From contig NZ_LAJC01000019.1 in NCBI RefSeq assembly GCF_000981225.1, positions 1 through 64,000 on the forward strand: a stretch of DNA of 64,000 nucleotides, written 5' to 3'. The notes beneath the pieces were generated by a model. The model did no database searches. It was given only the letters and a program-made list of their open reading frames with translations, and had not been told where the DNA came from. This DNA is from Allosalinactinospora lopnorensis. GTDB taxonomy: Bacteria > Actinomycetota > Actinomycetes > Streptosporangiales > Streptosporangiaceae. Positions 47,076 to 56,509 of this stretch are shown one piece after another (position 1 is the stretch's first letter; each line of letters starts with the position of its first letter). Position numbers and translations under genes: made by a program.

Positions 47076-48536
47076 ATGCAGACGAAACCGCACGTCGCGG
47101 TGGTCGGCGGCGGTGTGGCCGGGCTGACCGCCGCCTACCGTCTCACCAGGGCCGGAGCCGAGGTCACCGTGTTGGAGGCCGCCCCGCGCCTCGGGGGCAA
47201 ACTCGACGTCTCGCCAGTGGCGGGGGTCCCGGTCGACTCCGGGGCGGAGTCGGTGCTCACGCGGCGCCCGGAGGCACTCGACCTCATCGCCGAACTGGGC
47301 CTGGACGATCGGCTCGAGTACCCCGCCCCCGCTCCGGCGGCCCTCTACAGCAGGGGGCGGCTGCGCTCGTTCCCTGACGGCCAGGTGATGGGCGTGCCCG
47401 GGAGTCTCTCCGGCCTGGTCCGCAGCGGTGTGCTCTCCTGGGCGGGCACCCTGCGTGCGGCCCGCGACCTCGTCTGGCCGCGCACGTCGGTGAGCGGTGA
47501 TGTCTCCGTCGGCGGTTTCATCGGCGCACGCTTGGGGCCTGAGGTCGTCGATCGTCTGGTGGAGCCGATGCTCGGCGGCGTCTACGCGGGACGGGCCGAC
47601 CGGCTCTCGCTGGAGGCCACCCTGCCGCAGATCGCCCCTGCTGCGCGCGAGGAGCGCTCGCTGATGAGGGCCGTGCGCACCGCCAAGGCGCAGCAGGCCG
47701 CGTCGGCGACCGGGACGGGCCCGGTGTTCGCCACGCTGCGCGGCGGCCTGGCGCCTCTCATCGACCGGCTGGCCGAGCGGAGCGGTGCGCGGATCGAGAC
47801 CTCGGCCACCGTCCGCGCGCTCACCGCCGCCGGCGACTCCTGGACGCTCACCGTCGGACGCGCCAACGACCCGCGCCATGTCACCGCCGACGGTGTTGTG
47901 CTGGCCTGCCCCGCGCCCGCGACCGCCCGGCTACTGCGTCCGGTGGTCCCCGCGGCGGCCGACGAGCTGTCCGCTATCGACTACGCGAGCATGGCCGTCG
48001 TGACGCTGGCCTACCCCGCGGCGGCCTTCGCGCGGCCGCCCTCCAGCAGCGGTTTCCTGGTGTCGGCCAGGGAGAACCGCTCCGTCAAGGCCGTCACGTT
48101 CAGCAGCGTCAAGTGGCCGTGGCTGGCCGCGGAGCTGCGGGCGGCGCACCCGGACACCGAGCTGGTCGTGGTGCGCTGCTCGATCGGGCGGTTCGGCGAG
48201 GAGGCCGTCCTTCAGCGCTCCGACGCCGATCTGGCCGATCTGGCCGCCGGCGATCTCAGCGGTATCTGCGGCGTCTCCGGGCCGCCCGCCGACCAGAGGG
48301 TCACCCGGTGGGGCGGCGGTCTGCCCCAGTACACGGTCGACCACCGGCAACGGGTCGCCCGGGCACGCGCGGCGGTCGCCGCCCGACCCGGCCTCGCGCT
48401 GTGTGGGGCCGCCTACGACGGTGTGGGGATCCCAGCCTGCATCGCCGGAGCCACCGAGGCCGCCCGCGGGCTCGTCCCCAGCCGGTCCGCCGGCGGCGCA
48501 CGTCAACCATCCACGAAGCAAGGGAGCCATACGTGA
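47076..48536 (+). CDS. hemY: coproporphyrinogen III oxidase, HemY/CgoX type
   Basis: This 486-residue FAD enzyme oxidises coproporphyrinogen III to coproporphyrin III in actinobacteria (older name: protoporphyrinogen oxidase HemG/HemY). The FAD motif [21 protein letters not shown] begins at residue 8 (cited here in part), with [20 protein letters not shown] and the C-terminal FAD motif [17 protein letters not shown]. Its TGA overlaps the hemQ GTG, so translation is coupled. Assignment as coproporphyrin type rests on the actinobacterial pathway and the coupled hemQ. Confidence 0.92.
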   Translation: MQTKPHVAVVGGGVAGLTAAYRLTRAGAEVTVLEAAPRLGGKLDVSPVAGVPVDSGAESVLTRRPEALDLIAELGLDDRLEYPAPAPAALYSRGRLRSFPDGQVMGVPGSLSGLVRSGVLSWAGTLRAARDLVWPRTSVSGDVSVGGFIGARLGPEVVDRLVEPMLGGVYAGRADRLSLEATLPQIAPAAREERSLMRAVRTAKAQQAASATGTGPVFATLRGGLAPLIDRLAERSGARIETSATVRALTAAGDSWTLTVGRANDPRHVTADGVVLACPAPATARLLRPVVPAAADELSAIDYASMAVVTLAYPAAAFARPPSSSGFLVSARENRSVKAVTFSSVKWPWLAAELRAAHPDTELVVVRCSIGRFGEEAVLQRSDADLADLAAGDLSGICGVSGPPADQRVTRWGGGLPQYTVDHRQRVARARAAVAARPGLALCGAAYDGVGIPACIAGATEAARGLVPSRSAGGARQPSTKQGSHT

Positions 48537-49261
48537 CCACGGGAGAGCGCAACCACGACACCCCCGAACCGGAGGAGCTCAACCAGCTCATCCGCTACAC
48601 CATGTGGTCGGTGTTCAGGGCGGGGGACCTCTCCGGTGTCGAGCGGACCGCCGCCGCGGACGAGCTCACCGCGCTGTTCGACGGTGGCGCCGAGAAGGGC
48701 GTCACGACCCGCGGCTGCTACGACATCCAGGGGTTCCGGGCCGACGCCGACATGATGTTCTGGTGGATCAGCCACAGCCCCGAGAGGCTGCAGGAGACCT
48801 ACTCCTCGTTCCGCCGCACGCGGCTGGGCCGCGCGGCCCAGCCGGTGTGGTCGGCGATGGGCGTGCACCGTCCGGCCGAATTCAACCGCGCCCACGTCCC
48901 GGCGTTCCTGGCGGGCGAGGAACCGCGCGACTACCTCTGCGTCTACCCGTTCGTGCGCTCCTACGAGTGGTACCTGCTGCCCGACGACGAGCGGCGGAGC
49001 ATGCTCGCCGAGCACGGCAAGATGGCCGCCGGGTTCGCCGACGTCCGGGCCAACACCGTCTCCACCTTCGGGCTCAGCGACTACGAGTGGCTTCTCGCCT
49101 TCGAGGCGGGGGAGCTGCACCGCATCGTCGACCTGATGCGGCACCTGCGCGGTGCGCAGGCCCGCCGGCACACCCGGCTGGAGGTTCCGTTCTACACCGG
49201 CCGCCGGTACAGCGCCGCGGAGCTGTTGGAGGCGCTGGGCGCCGGCGTGGCGCCGAGATAG
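48533..49261 (+). CDS. hemQ: coproheme decarboxylase (HemQ/ChdC)
   Basis: This 242-residue member of the chlorite-dismutase family converts coproheme to heme b. Family motifs are [55 protein letters not shown] (with the catalytic Tyr region) and [19 protein letters not shown] (heme-ligand His region). GTG 48533 has AGGGAG six bases upstream and overlaps the hemY stop (GTGA). Confidence 0.95.
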   Translation: MTTGERNHDTPEPEELNQLIRYTMWSVFRAGDLSGVERTAAADELTALFDGGAEKGVTTRGCYDIQGFRADADMMFWWISHSPERLQETYSSFRRTRLGRAAQPVWSAMGVHRPAEFNRAHVPAFLAGEEPRDYLCVYPFVRSYEWYLLPDDERRSMLAEHGKMAAGFADVRANTVSTFGLSDYEWLLAFEAGELHRIVDLMRHLRGAQARRHTRLEVPFYTGRRYSAAELLEALGAGVAPR

Positions 49262-49310
49262 GGGCCACGACCGTCGCGGTGTGCCCACTGAGAAGGCTGT
49301 GAGGGCGCTT

Positions 49311-49339
49311 CCGGGCCCGTCCCCGCGGGACGGGCCCGG
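49311..49339. terminator. convergent terminator between hemQ and pssA
   Basis: Perfect 13-base arms ccgggcccgtccc (49311-49323) and gggacgggcccgg (49327-49339) have a three-base loop. Being symmetric, the hairpin can act for both converging transcripts. Confidence 0.75.
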
Positions 49340-49369
49340 TCCGTGCCCGCCAAGGCTCCTCGTTTCGCC

Positions 49370-50206
49370 TCAGCCGCCCTGCGTGCTTGGCAGGGGCAGG
49401 TCCTCCTCGTCCTCGCCCCGGCCGTGGCGCCGTGTCACGACGACGTAGAACGGGATGACCAGGACGAGCATCAGCACCAGGCTCGACCCGGAGTAGAGCA
49501 GCGCTGTGCCGGCGGGGGCGTCGACCGCCCACGCGGTCAGGCAGGCCACACTGCCCAGGATCCAGGCCAGCACGGTGAAGGCCAGCCGTCCCCGCGGCTT
49601 CGGGTACTCGATACGGCTGACCATCAGCCACGCGATCACCAGGACAGCGGCGGCACCCAGATAGACGGGAGGGTCGAGAAGCACGATCGTGATGACGGCC
49701 ATGGCCCCGAAGGGGCTGGGAAGCCCGGTGAAGTAGCTGTCGCCCGGTGCCTGGCAGGAGAAGCGCGCCAGGCGCACCACCACAGCGAGCAGCACGGCCG
49801 CCGCCGCGATGATCGGGGCGGCCCCGCCGTCGCCGGCCATCGTGCCCCAGACGACGACGAAGAACGCGGGCGCGAACCCGAAGCTGATCACGTCGGCCAG
49901 GTTGTCCAGTTCGGCTCCCATGCCGCTGCCGCCGAGCTTGCGCGCCACGCGCCCGTCGAAAAGGTCGCATGCCGCGGCGATCAGCAGCAGGATGACGGCC
50001 GTCGCGACGGTGTTGCGTTCCATCGGTCCCTGGAGGCCCGCCGAGAGCTGCGCGGACTGGGCGGCCGCCAGCTGCCACACCGCCATGAAGCCGCACAGCG
50101 CGTTGCCGAGGGTGAAGTAGTCGGCCACCGCAAGCCGGGTGCGGGGAACGGGCTCTCCCGCGTTCGCGAGGGCAGGGTCCACGAAGCCCCCGTCAGTCGT
50201 CGTCAA
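49370..50206 (-). CDS. pssA: CDP-diacylglycerol-serine O-phosphatidyltransferase
   Basis: This 278-residue integral membrane enzyme makes phosphatidylserine. The CDP-alcohol phosphatidyltransferase motif (D-G-x2-A-R-x8-G-x3-D-x3-D) is seen as DGRVARKLGGSGMGAELDNL with the final Asp just after. About seven hydrophobic segments follow. The TTG start at 50206 has GGAGAAA upstream and overlaps psd by 14 bases; GTG at 50179 is possible. With psd it makes phosphatidylethanolamine. Confidence 0.92.
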   Translation of the reverse strand: MTTTDGGFVDPALANAGEPVPRTRLAVADYFTLGNALCGFMAVWQLAAAQSAQLSAGLQGPMERNTVATAVILLLIAAACDLFDGRVARKLGGSGMGAELDNLADVISFGFAPAFFVVVWGTMAGDGGAAPIIAAAAVLLAVVVRLARFSCQAPGDSYFTGLPSPFGAMAVITIVLLDPPVYLGAAAVLVIAWLMVSRIEYPKPRGRLAFTVLAWILGSVACLTAWAVDAPAGTALLYSGSSLVLMLVLVIPFYVVVTRRHGRGEDEEDLPLPSTQGG

Positions 50207-50846
50207 GGCGGGTTTCTCCGGCGCGGACCTGCTGCCCGGTCTCCACCGCCGGGGCGATCCCGGCCGGAAGGTAGACGTCGACCCGCGACCCGAACCGGAT
50301 GAGCCCGATCCTCTCGCCCTTTTCCACCTTCTGCCCCGCAGTGAGATACGGGACGATACGCCGGACCATCGCGCCGGCGATTTGAACGACCGTGATCTCA
50401 CCGATCTCGGTTTCGAAGGTCCAGATGACGCGTTCATTACGCTCGCTGTCCTTGTCGAATGCGGGACGGAAACCCCCCGGACGATGCTCTACCCCGGTCA
50501 CTGTTCCCGCAAGTGGCGCACGGTTGACGTGCACGTTGAGCGGGTTCATGAAGACCGCCACCCGGGTGCGGCCGTCAGGTTGGGCGTCGACGCTCTGCAC
50601 GACACCGTCAGCGGCGGAGAGAACCCGTCCGGTGGCCGGGCCGCGATCGGGGTCGCGGAAGAACCAGACCATACCGGCCGCCAGCCCGACCGCGGGCACG
50701 GCCAGAGCGGTGCGCAGCCGCGATCCGCGACCCGTGAGGACCGCGGCGCCGGCGATGGCGAACGCGGGGACGAGCCACGGAGCGGAACCGCGGGCCATGC
50801 GGACGGTCGGCCGGGGCGAGGCGGTGGAGTATGAGTGGTCGGTCAT
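50193..50846 (-). CDS. psd: phosphatidylserine decarboxylase, short form
   Basis: This 217-residue pyruvoyl-dependent decarboxylase turns phosphatidylserine into phosphatidylethanolamine. Motifs are FFRDPDRGPATGRVLSAADG, FMNPLNVHVNRAPLAGTV and the autocleavage region GLIRFGSRVDVYLP, where the Ser becomes the pyruvoyl group. An N-terminal hydrophobic region (about 22-60) anchors it. It is the short class common in actinobacteria and precedes pssA in a coupled pair. Confidence 0.93.
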   Translation of the reverse strand: MTDHSYSTASPRPTVRMARGSAPWLVPAFAIAGAAVLTGRGSRLRTALAVPAVGLAAGMVWFFRDPDRGPATGRVLSAADGVVQSVDAQPDGRTRVAVFMNPLNVHVNRAPLAGTVTGVEHRPGGFRPAFDKDSERNERVIWTFETEIGEITVVQIAGAMVRRIVPYLTAGQKVEKGERIGLIRFGSRVDVYLPAGIAPAVETGQQVRAGETRLDDD

Positions 50847-51019
50847 CGGGAGCTTTCGTCGAAGAGCCTTACATGGCTGGTGGACCTTCGAGCGGGCGGG
50901 CACGGTGGGAACGCGGGCCTCGAAGGGGGCGAGTCGGACGGGCCACGCAGGCGGCGAACGCGCAGGCGTGATGCGTGGCTCCCGGACAACGGTGCCCATG
51001 AAGGAGGATGCTATGCCAC

Positions 51020-51433
51020 TTAGTCGTATGCCTCCAGGGTGAGAGCCACGGAATTGATGCAGTAGCGGTCGTCGGTGGGGGTGGGATAGCCCTCACCGTG
51101 GAACACGTGACCGAGATGGGAATCGCAGCGTGCGCAGCGAACCTCGGTACGTATCATGCCAAGTGCCCGGTCCTCGTGCAGCGTCACCGCGTCCGTGTCC
51201 GCGGGATCGTGGAAACTCGGCCAGCCGCAATGCGACTCGAACTTCTCGGCGGAGCGGAAGAGTTCGGCGCCGCACGCCCTGCACCGGTAGACGCCGACGG
51301 TGTCCGTCGAGACGTAGTCGCCGCTCCACGGCTGTTCCGTGGCACCCCGGCGCAGCACAGCGTACTCTTCCGGAGCGAGCCGCTCGCGCCACTCCTTTTC
51401 GGTCTTGGGAACCGGAGTCATCGCTTCGTCCAT
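51020..51433 (-). CDS. msrB: peptide-methionine (R)-S-oxide reductase
   Basis: This 137-residue enzyme reduces methionine-R-sulfoxide in proteins. Structural zinc Cys pairs are C51/C54 (CRACG) and C100/C103 (CARCDSHLGHVF). The catalytic Cys is C125 in DDRYCINSVAL. ESHCGWPSF is also conserved. ATG 51433 is used; ATG 51421 is a possible shorter start. It stands alone. Confidence 0.94.
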   Translation of the reverse strand: MDEAMTPVPKTEKEWRERLAPEEYAVLRRGATEQPWSGDYVSTDTVGVYRCRACGAELFRSAEKFESHCGWPSFHDPADTDAVTLHEDRALGMIRTEVRCARCDSHLGHVFHGEGYPTPTDDRYCINSVALTLEAYD

Positions 51434-51612
51434 GGTACGGACGCTACCCGCAGTCTCCGGACGCGCCGCCCGCGCCCCTCCGCTGACCTCCGGTTCGGCG
51501 GGGCGAACGCCGTCCGATGGATAGATGTCCCTATATTCGCCTTTGAGAAGTTCGCTTCCGATCTTGCCGGGTAGGGGGACCACAGGGCTACAGGCAGTCG
51601 GGAGAAGTGGCG

Positions 51613-52071
51613 ATGCTCGTTACGTATCGGCAGCCGTTGAGTTTGGGGCACCGGCAGTCGTTGCGCGTTGGATGGGCGCAATACTGCCGTCTATGGTTGG
51701 ATCATCACACCATTCGATTCCGTGAGGGACTGCGCCCCGTGTGGCTCTTCCTCACCGGGATCGCGACCGAAATCCGATGGGTCGTCGCGCTCACCGCCGC
51801 AGCCACGGCGACGCGCATCGACCGGGCGCGGCCGCGCCCGTTGAGTGACGAGAAGCTCCTGTGGTTGATGCTGGCGATCGGTGCCGGAGCACTGGTCGTC
51901 GCCTCCATGCTGGGGCTCGCCCTGTCGGAGTGGGCAATGAGCCGGACCGGGGACGTGGTCCCCGCAGCGGGCGGGGCGGTCGCTGTGGGCGCCGCGTTCC
52001 TCGGCTTGTTGTACCTGGTCTTCGCCTCCAAGGACAGGAAGACCAAGAGGGTCTCGAACGAGGAGGACTAG
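51613..52071 (+). CDS. hypothetical membrane protein
   Basis: This 152-residue protein has probable hydrophobic segments at about 45-65, 82-105 (LWLMLAIGAGALVVASMLGL) and 118-135 (GAAFLGLLYLVFA), and a basic, acidic-ended tail. GGAGAAG lies six bases before the ATG. It is divergent from msrB. No family is recognised. Confidence 0.6.
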   Translation: MLVTYRQPLSLGHRQSLRVGWAQYCRLWLDHHTIRFREGLRPVWLFLTGIATEIRWVVALTAAATATRIDRARPRPLSDEKLLWLMLAIGAGALVVASMLGLALSEWAMSRTGDVVPAAGGAVAVGAAFLGLLYLVFASKDRKTKRVSNEED

Positions 52072-52097
52072 CGCCGGGAAGCACAGGCGCATAACGG

Positions 52098-52124
52098 CGG
52101 GCCGGGGCCGTCCTCCCCGGCCCG
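52098..52124. terminator. convergent hairpin
   Basis: Arms cgggccgggg (52098-52107) and ccccggcccg (52115-52124) pair perfectly around seven bases. It lies 27 bases after the membrane-protein stop. The rest of 52125-52286 is gene-free. Confidence 0.65.
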
Positions 52125-52286
52125 TCCGCGTTTACGGCCCTCCCGCGAGCCGCCGGACGCCCTCCGGGACAGAGCGCGAGCCGTTCCGCGGCCCGGCCGC
52201 CCCGTCCCCGCCGGCGGGCCCCCACCGATCGCCGGCCGGAAACCCCGCTGCCGCCGGACCCCGTCCTGCCCGGGCGGCTGCCGCGG

Positions 52287-53054
52287 TCAGGCGTCGAAGT
52301 CGTACTGCAGGACGTAGGCGGCGCCGTCCAGCGTCATCTCGTTCAGCTCGACCGGTACGTGTTCCGCGGTCAGCGCCGTGCGCAGCACGTCCAGGACCGG
52401 AGTGCCGGCGCTGAGCTGCAGGTCCTCGGTCTCCGCGGGGGTGGGCATCCGGACCCGGATCTCCTCGGTGAAGTGGGCCGGGGCGTGGCCCAGTTCGGCC
52501 AGCCGGGCGTAGATGCCGCCGGGACCGGTGTCGATCTCGGTGACCGCGGTTCCGGCCACGAGTTTCGCGGGCAGATAGGACGTCGCCAGCTGAATGGGGC
52601 GCCCGTCCAGGCGGTACCGGCGCCGCCGTTCCACGACCCGCTCATCCGCGGACAGGTCCAGCGCGCGTGACACATGCTCGGCCGCGGGGACCTCGCGCAC
52701 CGTGATGTTGTCGGTCTCGAAGTCGCGGTCGGCGGCATCGGTCTGCCAGATGGCCCGCCCGGCGCCCCACAGCTCCCGGGAGAGGCGCCGGGGGCCGTGC
52801 CGCCGCAACGGGCGGAACGCGCGTACGTAGATCCCCGAACCCCGGATGGGGACCACGATGCCTTCGTTGATAAGGACCGAAAGGGCCTGGCGGGCGGTGG
52901 CTCGGGCGACCCCGTACTGTTTCATCAGGTCGTTCTCGCCAGGGACCCGGTCTCCGTCCGAAAGTTCACCGGAGGCGATGGCGGAGCGTACGGCCTCGGC
53001 GATTTCGCGGTATACCGGAGGGGAATCGTTTTCGGACGTCGGCACTGCGTTCAT
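52287..53054 (-). CDS. GntR-family regulator, HutC/UTRA type
   Basis: This 255-residue protein has an N-terminal winged helix-turn-helix (about 15-75, LMKQYGVARATARQALSVLI) and a C-terminal UTRA effector domain (about 100-245, with VVERRRRYRLDGRPIQLATS and LNEMTLDGAAYVLQYDF). The ligand is unknown. Its upstream region, 53055-53291, holds no gene and presumably its promoter. Confidence 0.88.
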   Translation of the reverse strand: MNAVPTSENDSPPVYREIAEAVRSAIASGELSDGDRVPGENDLMKQYGVARATARQALSVLINEGIVVPIRGSGIYVRAFRPLRRHGPRRLSRELWGAGRAIWQTDAADRDFETDNITVREVPAAEHVSRALDLSADERVVERRRRYRLDGRPIQLATSYLPAKLVAGTAVTEIDTGPGGIYARLAELGHAPAHFTEEIRVRMPTPAETEDLQLSAGTPVLDVLRTALTAEHVPVELNEMTLDGAAYVLQYDFDA

Positions 53055-53291
53055 CCTCTCGCCCGGAATGCGTCGTCACACTGATCGAGTCGTCCTCGGT
53101 CGGTCATTCCCAGCTCGGGACTGTGTTTTTCGGGGGCGAATACTGGTCCGTTCCATTACTTACCCGATTGCGATGAGGGAGGGCCGACGTCGGCGGTACA
53201 CTCCGGGTATGTCCGGTTGCCGGATGTTTTATGCGTGGTTCACGGACATCCGAAATCGGCCATAGGCGTGCCCTGCCGAAAGAGAAGCAGG

Positions 53292-54056
53292 TCAGTCGCG
53301 TTTCGTATAGCGCAGGAACAGGGAGCTCTCCGACTCCAGGAGATGGCCGAGTTCCAGGTTTTGGGCGTGTGAGGGGACGTTCCCGGCCACGATCCGAGAG
53401 GGGCCCGGCCCTGTCAGGTGCGGACTCACCGTCAGGCACAGCTCGTCGAGAAGCCCGGCGGAGGTGAATTCGGCCAGCAGGTGCGGCCCGCCTTCGGTGA
53501 GCACCCGGAACAGCCCGCGCTCCGCCAGAGCCGCCATGGCCTTCTCGGGGCGCACCGAGTCGTCGCCGGCCAGGACGACCTCGGAGCTGCGTGCGGCCGC
53601 GCGGCGCCGCGCGGCGGGCGCGGACTCGGTGGTGAGGACGATCGTGCGCGCGTCCTCAGGCGCCTCTGCCAGCAGGGCGGGGTTGAGGTCCAGGGTGCGG
53701 GTGACCACGGCGACCGGAGGGGTCGCGGTGCGGCCCTCCCGCAGCCGTCCCCAGACCTCGCGAGGGCGCACCGGGCGGTACCCCTCGATCCGGGCCGTCC
53801 CGGCCCCGGCGAGCACGACGTCGCACAGCCCTCTAAGGATCCCCATGGCGGTGCGGTCGGCGGCTGAGGAGAGGTCCCTGCTGCGCCCAGAGGGGCCCCA
53901 GGCCCCGCCATCAGCGCTGGCGATCATGTTGGCGCGCAGCCAGGGCCGGTTCAGAACGGCGGGGTAGGCGTAGGCGGTCGCGAGGTCGACGTCCGGGGCT
54001 GGGTGCGGCAGCAGCGCGCGGAAGTGCGGTGCGCCCGAATCGGCGAGAGAGCTCAT
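53292..54056 (-). CDS. RibD C-terminal-like pyrimidine/dihydrofolate-type reductase
   Basis: This 254-residue protein of the RibD reductase superfamily lacks the deaminase domain. Motifs are RPWLRANMIASADGGAWGPSG, GILRGLCDVVLAGAGTARIE and LFRVLTEGGPHLLAEFTSAG (cited in part). It could be a stand-alone 5-amino-6-ribosylamino-uracil phosphate reductase or a different NADPH reductase; no other riboflavin genes are adjacent. It starts 11 bases after glgX and is probably co-transcribed with it. Confidence 0.82.
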   Translation of the reverse strand: MSSLADSGAPHFRALLPHPAPDVDLATAYAYPAVLNRPWLRANMIASADGGAWGPSGRSRDLSSAADRTAMGILRGLCDVVLAGAGTARIEGYRPVRPREVWGRLREGRTATPPVAVVTRTLDLNPALLAEAPEDARTIVLTTESAPAARRRAAARSSEVVLAGDDSVRPEKAMAALAERGLFRVLTEGGPHLLAEFTSAGLLDELCLTVSPHLTGPGPSRIVAGNVPSHAQNLELGHLLESESSLFLRYTKRD

Positions 54057-54067
54057 GCTCCCCGACC

Positions 54068-56200
54068 CTAGACGCCCCCGGCGCCGGCCACCCTTCGGCG
54101 CGACACGCGTTTGAGCAGGACCAGTGCCCTGTCGACCACCCGCACCGTACCGGAGGCGGAAACGAGCGGGCGGCCGGCCACGTCGGGGTCGTTGGTGTCG
54201 AGGACGGTTTCCCACGTGGCGCCGTACGTGCGGCCGGGCACGGTGAAGTCCACGGCATCGGCGCCGCTGTTGAGCAGCATCAGGAAGGAGTCGTCGGACA
54301 CCCGTCTTCCGCGCAGATCGGGCTCGGTGATCGCGGCGCCGTTCAGGAAGACGCCCAGGGCCCGGCCGGCCGAGCCCCAGTCCTGCTCGCTCATCTGGCC
54401 GCCGTCAGGGCGCAGCCAGGCGATGTCGCGCAGCTCGCCGCCGCGGGGCGGGCGGCCCTGGAAGAACCGGCGGCGCCGGAACACCGGGTGCTCGCGGCGC
54501 AGCCGGGCCAGCCCGCGCACGAAGTCGAGCAAGTCCTCCTCCTCGGCGGCCTGCTTCCAGTCGACCCAGGAGATCTCGTTGTCCTGGCAGTAGGCGTTGT
54601 TGTTCCCTCCCTGGGTGCGGCTGATCTCGTCGCCGTGCGAGAGCATGACCACCCCCTGCGAGAGGAACAGCGTGGCCAGGAAGTTGCGCACCTGGCGGCG
54701 GCGGAGCGCGGCGACGTCGGGGTGTTCCGAGGGCCCCTCCACCCCGTGGTTCCACGAGCGGTTGTCGTCGGTGCCGTCGCGGTTGTTCTCGCCGTTGGCC
54801 TCGTTGTGCTTGTGTCCGTAGGTGACGAGGTCGGCGAGGGTGAACCCGTCGTGGCAGGTGACGAAGTTGACAGAGGCGACCGGGCGGCGGCCGTCCTCCT
54901 GGTAGAGGTCGCTGGAGCCGGTCAGCCGCGAGGCGAGCTCCGGGACCACCTCATGGCCGCGCCAGAAGTCGCGGACGGTGTCGCGGTACTTGCCGTTCCA
55001 CTCGCTCCACAACGGAGGGAAGTTGCCCACCTGGTACCCCCCCGGCCCGACGTCCCACGGCTCGGCGATCAGCTTCACCTGCGAGATCACCGGGTCCTGG
55101 TGGACGATGTCGAAGAACGTGCTGAGCCGGTCGACGTCGTGGAACTCCCGTGCGAGCGCCGAGGCCAGGTCGAACCGGAAACCGTCGACGTGCATCTCCG
55201 TCACCCAGTAGCGCAGCGAGTCCATGATGAGCTGCAACGAGTGCGGGTGGCGCACGTTGAGGCTGTTCCCGCAGCCCGTGTAGTCGAGGTAGTAGCGCTG
55301 GTCGTCGTCGCGCACCCGGTAGTAGCTGAGGTTGTCGATGCCCCGCAGCGAGAGGGTGGGCCCCATGTGGTCGCCCTCGGCGGTGTGGTTGTAGACGACG
55401 TCCAGCAGCACCTCGATCCCGGCCTCGTGCAGCGATTTCACCATGGCCTTGAACTCCTGGACCTGCTGGCCCTGGGAGCCGTTTGCGGCGTACCCGCTGT
55501 GCGGGGCGAGATAGGCCAGGGTGTTGTAGCCCCAGTAGTTCGTGAGCCCGTGTGCCACCATCGCGTGCTCGGGCACGAAGTGGTGGACCGGCATGAGCTC
55601 GACCGCGGTGACCCCGAGCGAGGTCAGGTAGTCGACCATCGCCGGGTGGGCCAGGCCGGCGTACGTGCCGCGCTGGTGGTCGGGGATGTCGGGGTGCCGC
55701 ATGGTCAGCCCGCGCACGTGCGCCTCGTAGATCACGGTCCTGTGGTACGGAACGCGCGGGCGGCTCTCATTGGCCCAGTCGAAGAATGGGCTCACGACCA
55801 CGCACTTGGGGACGTAGGGGGCGCTGTCGTGGGTGTTCTTGCGCGACGGCTCGTCGAAGTGGTAGCTGAACAGCGACTCGTGCCAGGTCAGTGTGCCGTC
55901 GATGGCCTTGGCGTAGGGGTCGGCGAGCAGTTTGGCCGGATTGCAGCGCAGGCCGTGCTCGGGAGCGTACGGCCCGTGCACCCGGTAACCGTACCGCTGG
56001 CCCGGGCCGACACCGGGAAGGTAGCCGTGCCAGACGAAGCCGTCGTTCTCGGTGAGGGGCACCGCGGTCTCGGTGCCGCCGTCGTCGAAGAGGCAGAGAT
56101 CCACGCGTTCGGCGGCCTCCGAGAACAACGAGAAGTTGGTGCCCGACCCGTCGTAGGTCGCACCGAGGGGGTACGGGGTACCCGGCCAGACTTCCACCAT
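54068..56200 (-). CDS. glgX: glycogen debranching enzyme GlgX
   Basis: This 710-residue isoamylase-type enzyme cleaves alpha-1,6 branches. The N-terminal carbohydrate-binding domain (about 1-140) contains PGTPYPLGATYDGSGTNFSL. The catalytic GH13 barrel shows VLLDVVYNHTAEGDH, MHVDGFRFDLASALAREF (nucleophile Asp), LIAEPWDVGPGGYQ (Glu) and NFVTCHDGFTLADLV. ATG 56200 was chosen over a TTG three codons upstream. It heads a two-gene operon with the RibD-like reductase. Confidence 0.95.
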   Translation of the reverse strand: MVEVWPGTPYPLGATYDGSGTNFSLFSEAAERVDLCLFDDGGTETAVPLTENDGFVWHGYLPGVGPGQRYGYRVHGPYAPEHGLRCNPAKLLADPYAKAIDGTLTWHESLFSYHFDEPSRKNTHDSAPYVPKCVVVSPFFDWANESRPRVPYHRTVIYEAHVRGLTMRHPDIPDHQRGTYAGLAHPAMVDYLTSLGVTAVELMPVHHFVPEHAMVAHGLTNYWGYNTLAYLAPHSGYAANGSQGQQVQEFKAMVKSLHEAGIEVLLDVVYNHTAEGDHMGPTLSLRGIDNLSYYRVRDDDQRYYLDYTGCGNSLNVRHPHSLQLIMDSLRYWVTEMHVDGFRFDLASALAREFHDVDRLSTFFDIVHQDPVISQVKLIAEPWDVGPGGYQVGNFPPLWSEWNGKYRDTVRDFWRGHEVVPELASRLTGSSDLYQEDGRRPVASVNFVTCHDGFTLADLVTYGHKHNEANGENNRDGTDDNRSWNHGVEGPSEHPDVAALRRRQVRNFLATLFLSQGVVMLSHGDEISRTQGGNNNAYCQDNEISWVDWKQAAEEEDLLDFVRGLARLRREHPVFRRRRFFQGRPPRGGELRDIAWLRPDGGQMSEQDWGSAGRALGVFLNGAAITEPDLRGRRVSDDSFLMLLNSGADAVDFTVPGRTYGATWETVLDTNDPDVAGRPLVSASGTVRVVDRALVLLKRVSRRRVAGAGGV

Positions 56201-56509
56201 GGACGCCAACGTCTCTGTGTCGCTCCGTTACATGACGAGAGGGTTCTTCCGCCCTGACCTGCTGAGTATTCCTCATCTCGCCGACCGGAACCGCAATCGT
56301 GTCCGCTTTCGGGGGCATTGTGGTGACAGGTCCGTGTCCCGCGGGCGCGACCGGACCGGAAACGGAGAAGCCGCCGACCGGTCCGCGGTCGGGCGGGCTG
56401 TCCGGAGCGTCCGGCCGGGGAGCCCGACCGGCGGCAAGGGGATCGGACGGAACCGCGCCCGCCCGATTCGGCGCCGGTCACGGCATAATCTGTTCCGTTT
56501 TCGGATTCT
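56201..56509. other. 309-base intergenic region between glgX and the acyl-CoA dehydrogenase gene
   Basis: This should contain the glgX promoter. No gene, clear -35/-10 pair or strong hairpin was found. Confidence 0.4.

Noticed and set aside
54029-56257. 742-residue open frame on the plus strand opposite glgX
   Set aside because: It is an antisense shadow with valine/histidine-rich low-complexity sequence; GlgX on the other strand has all catalytic motifs.
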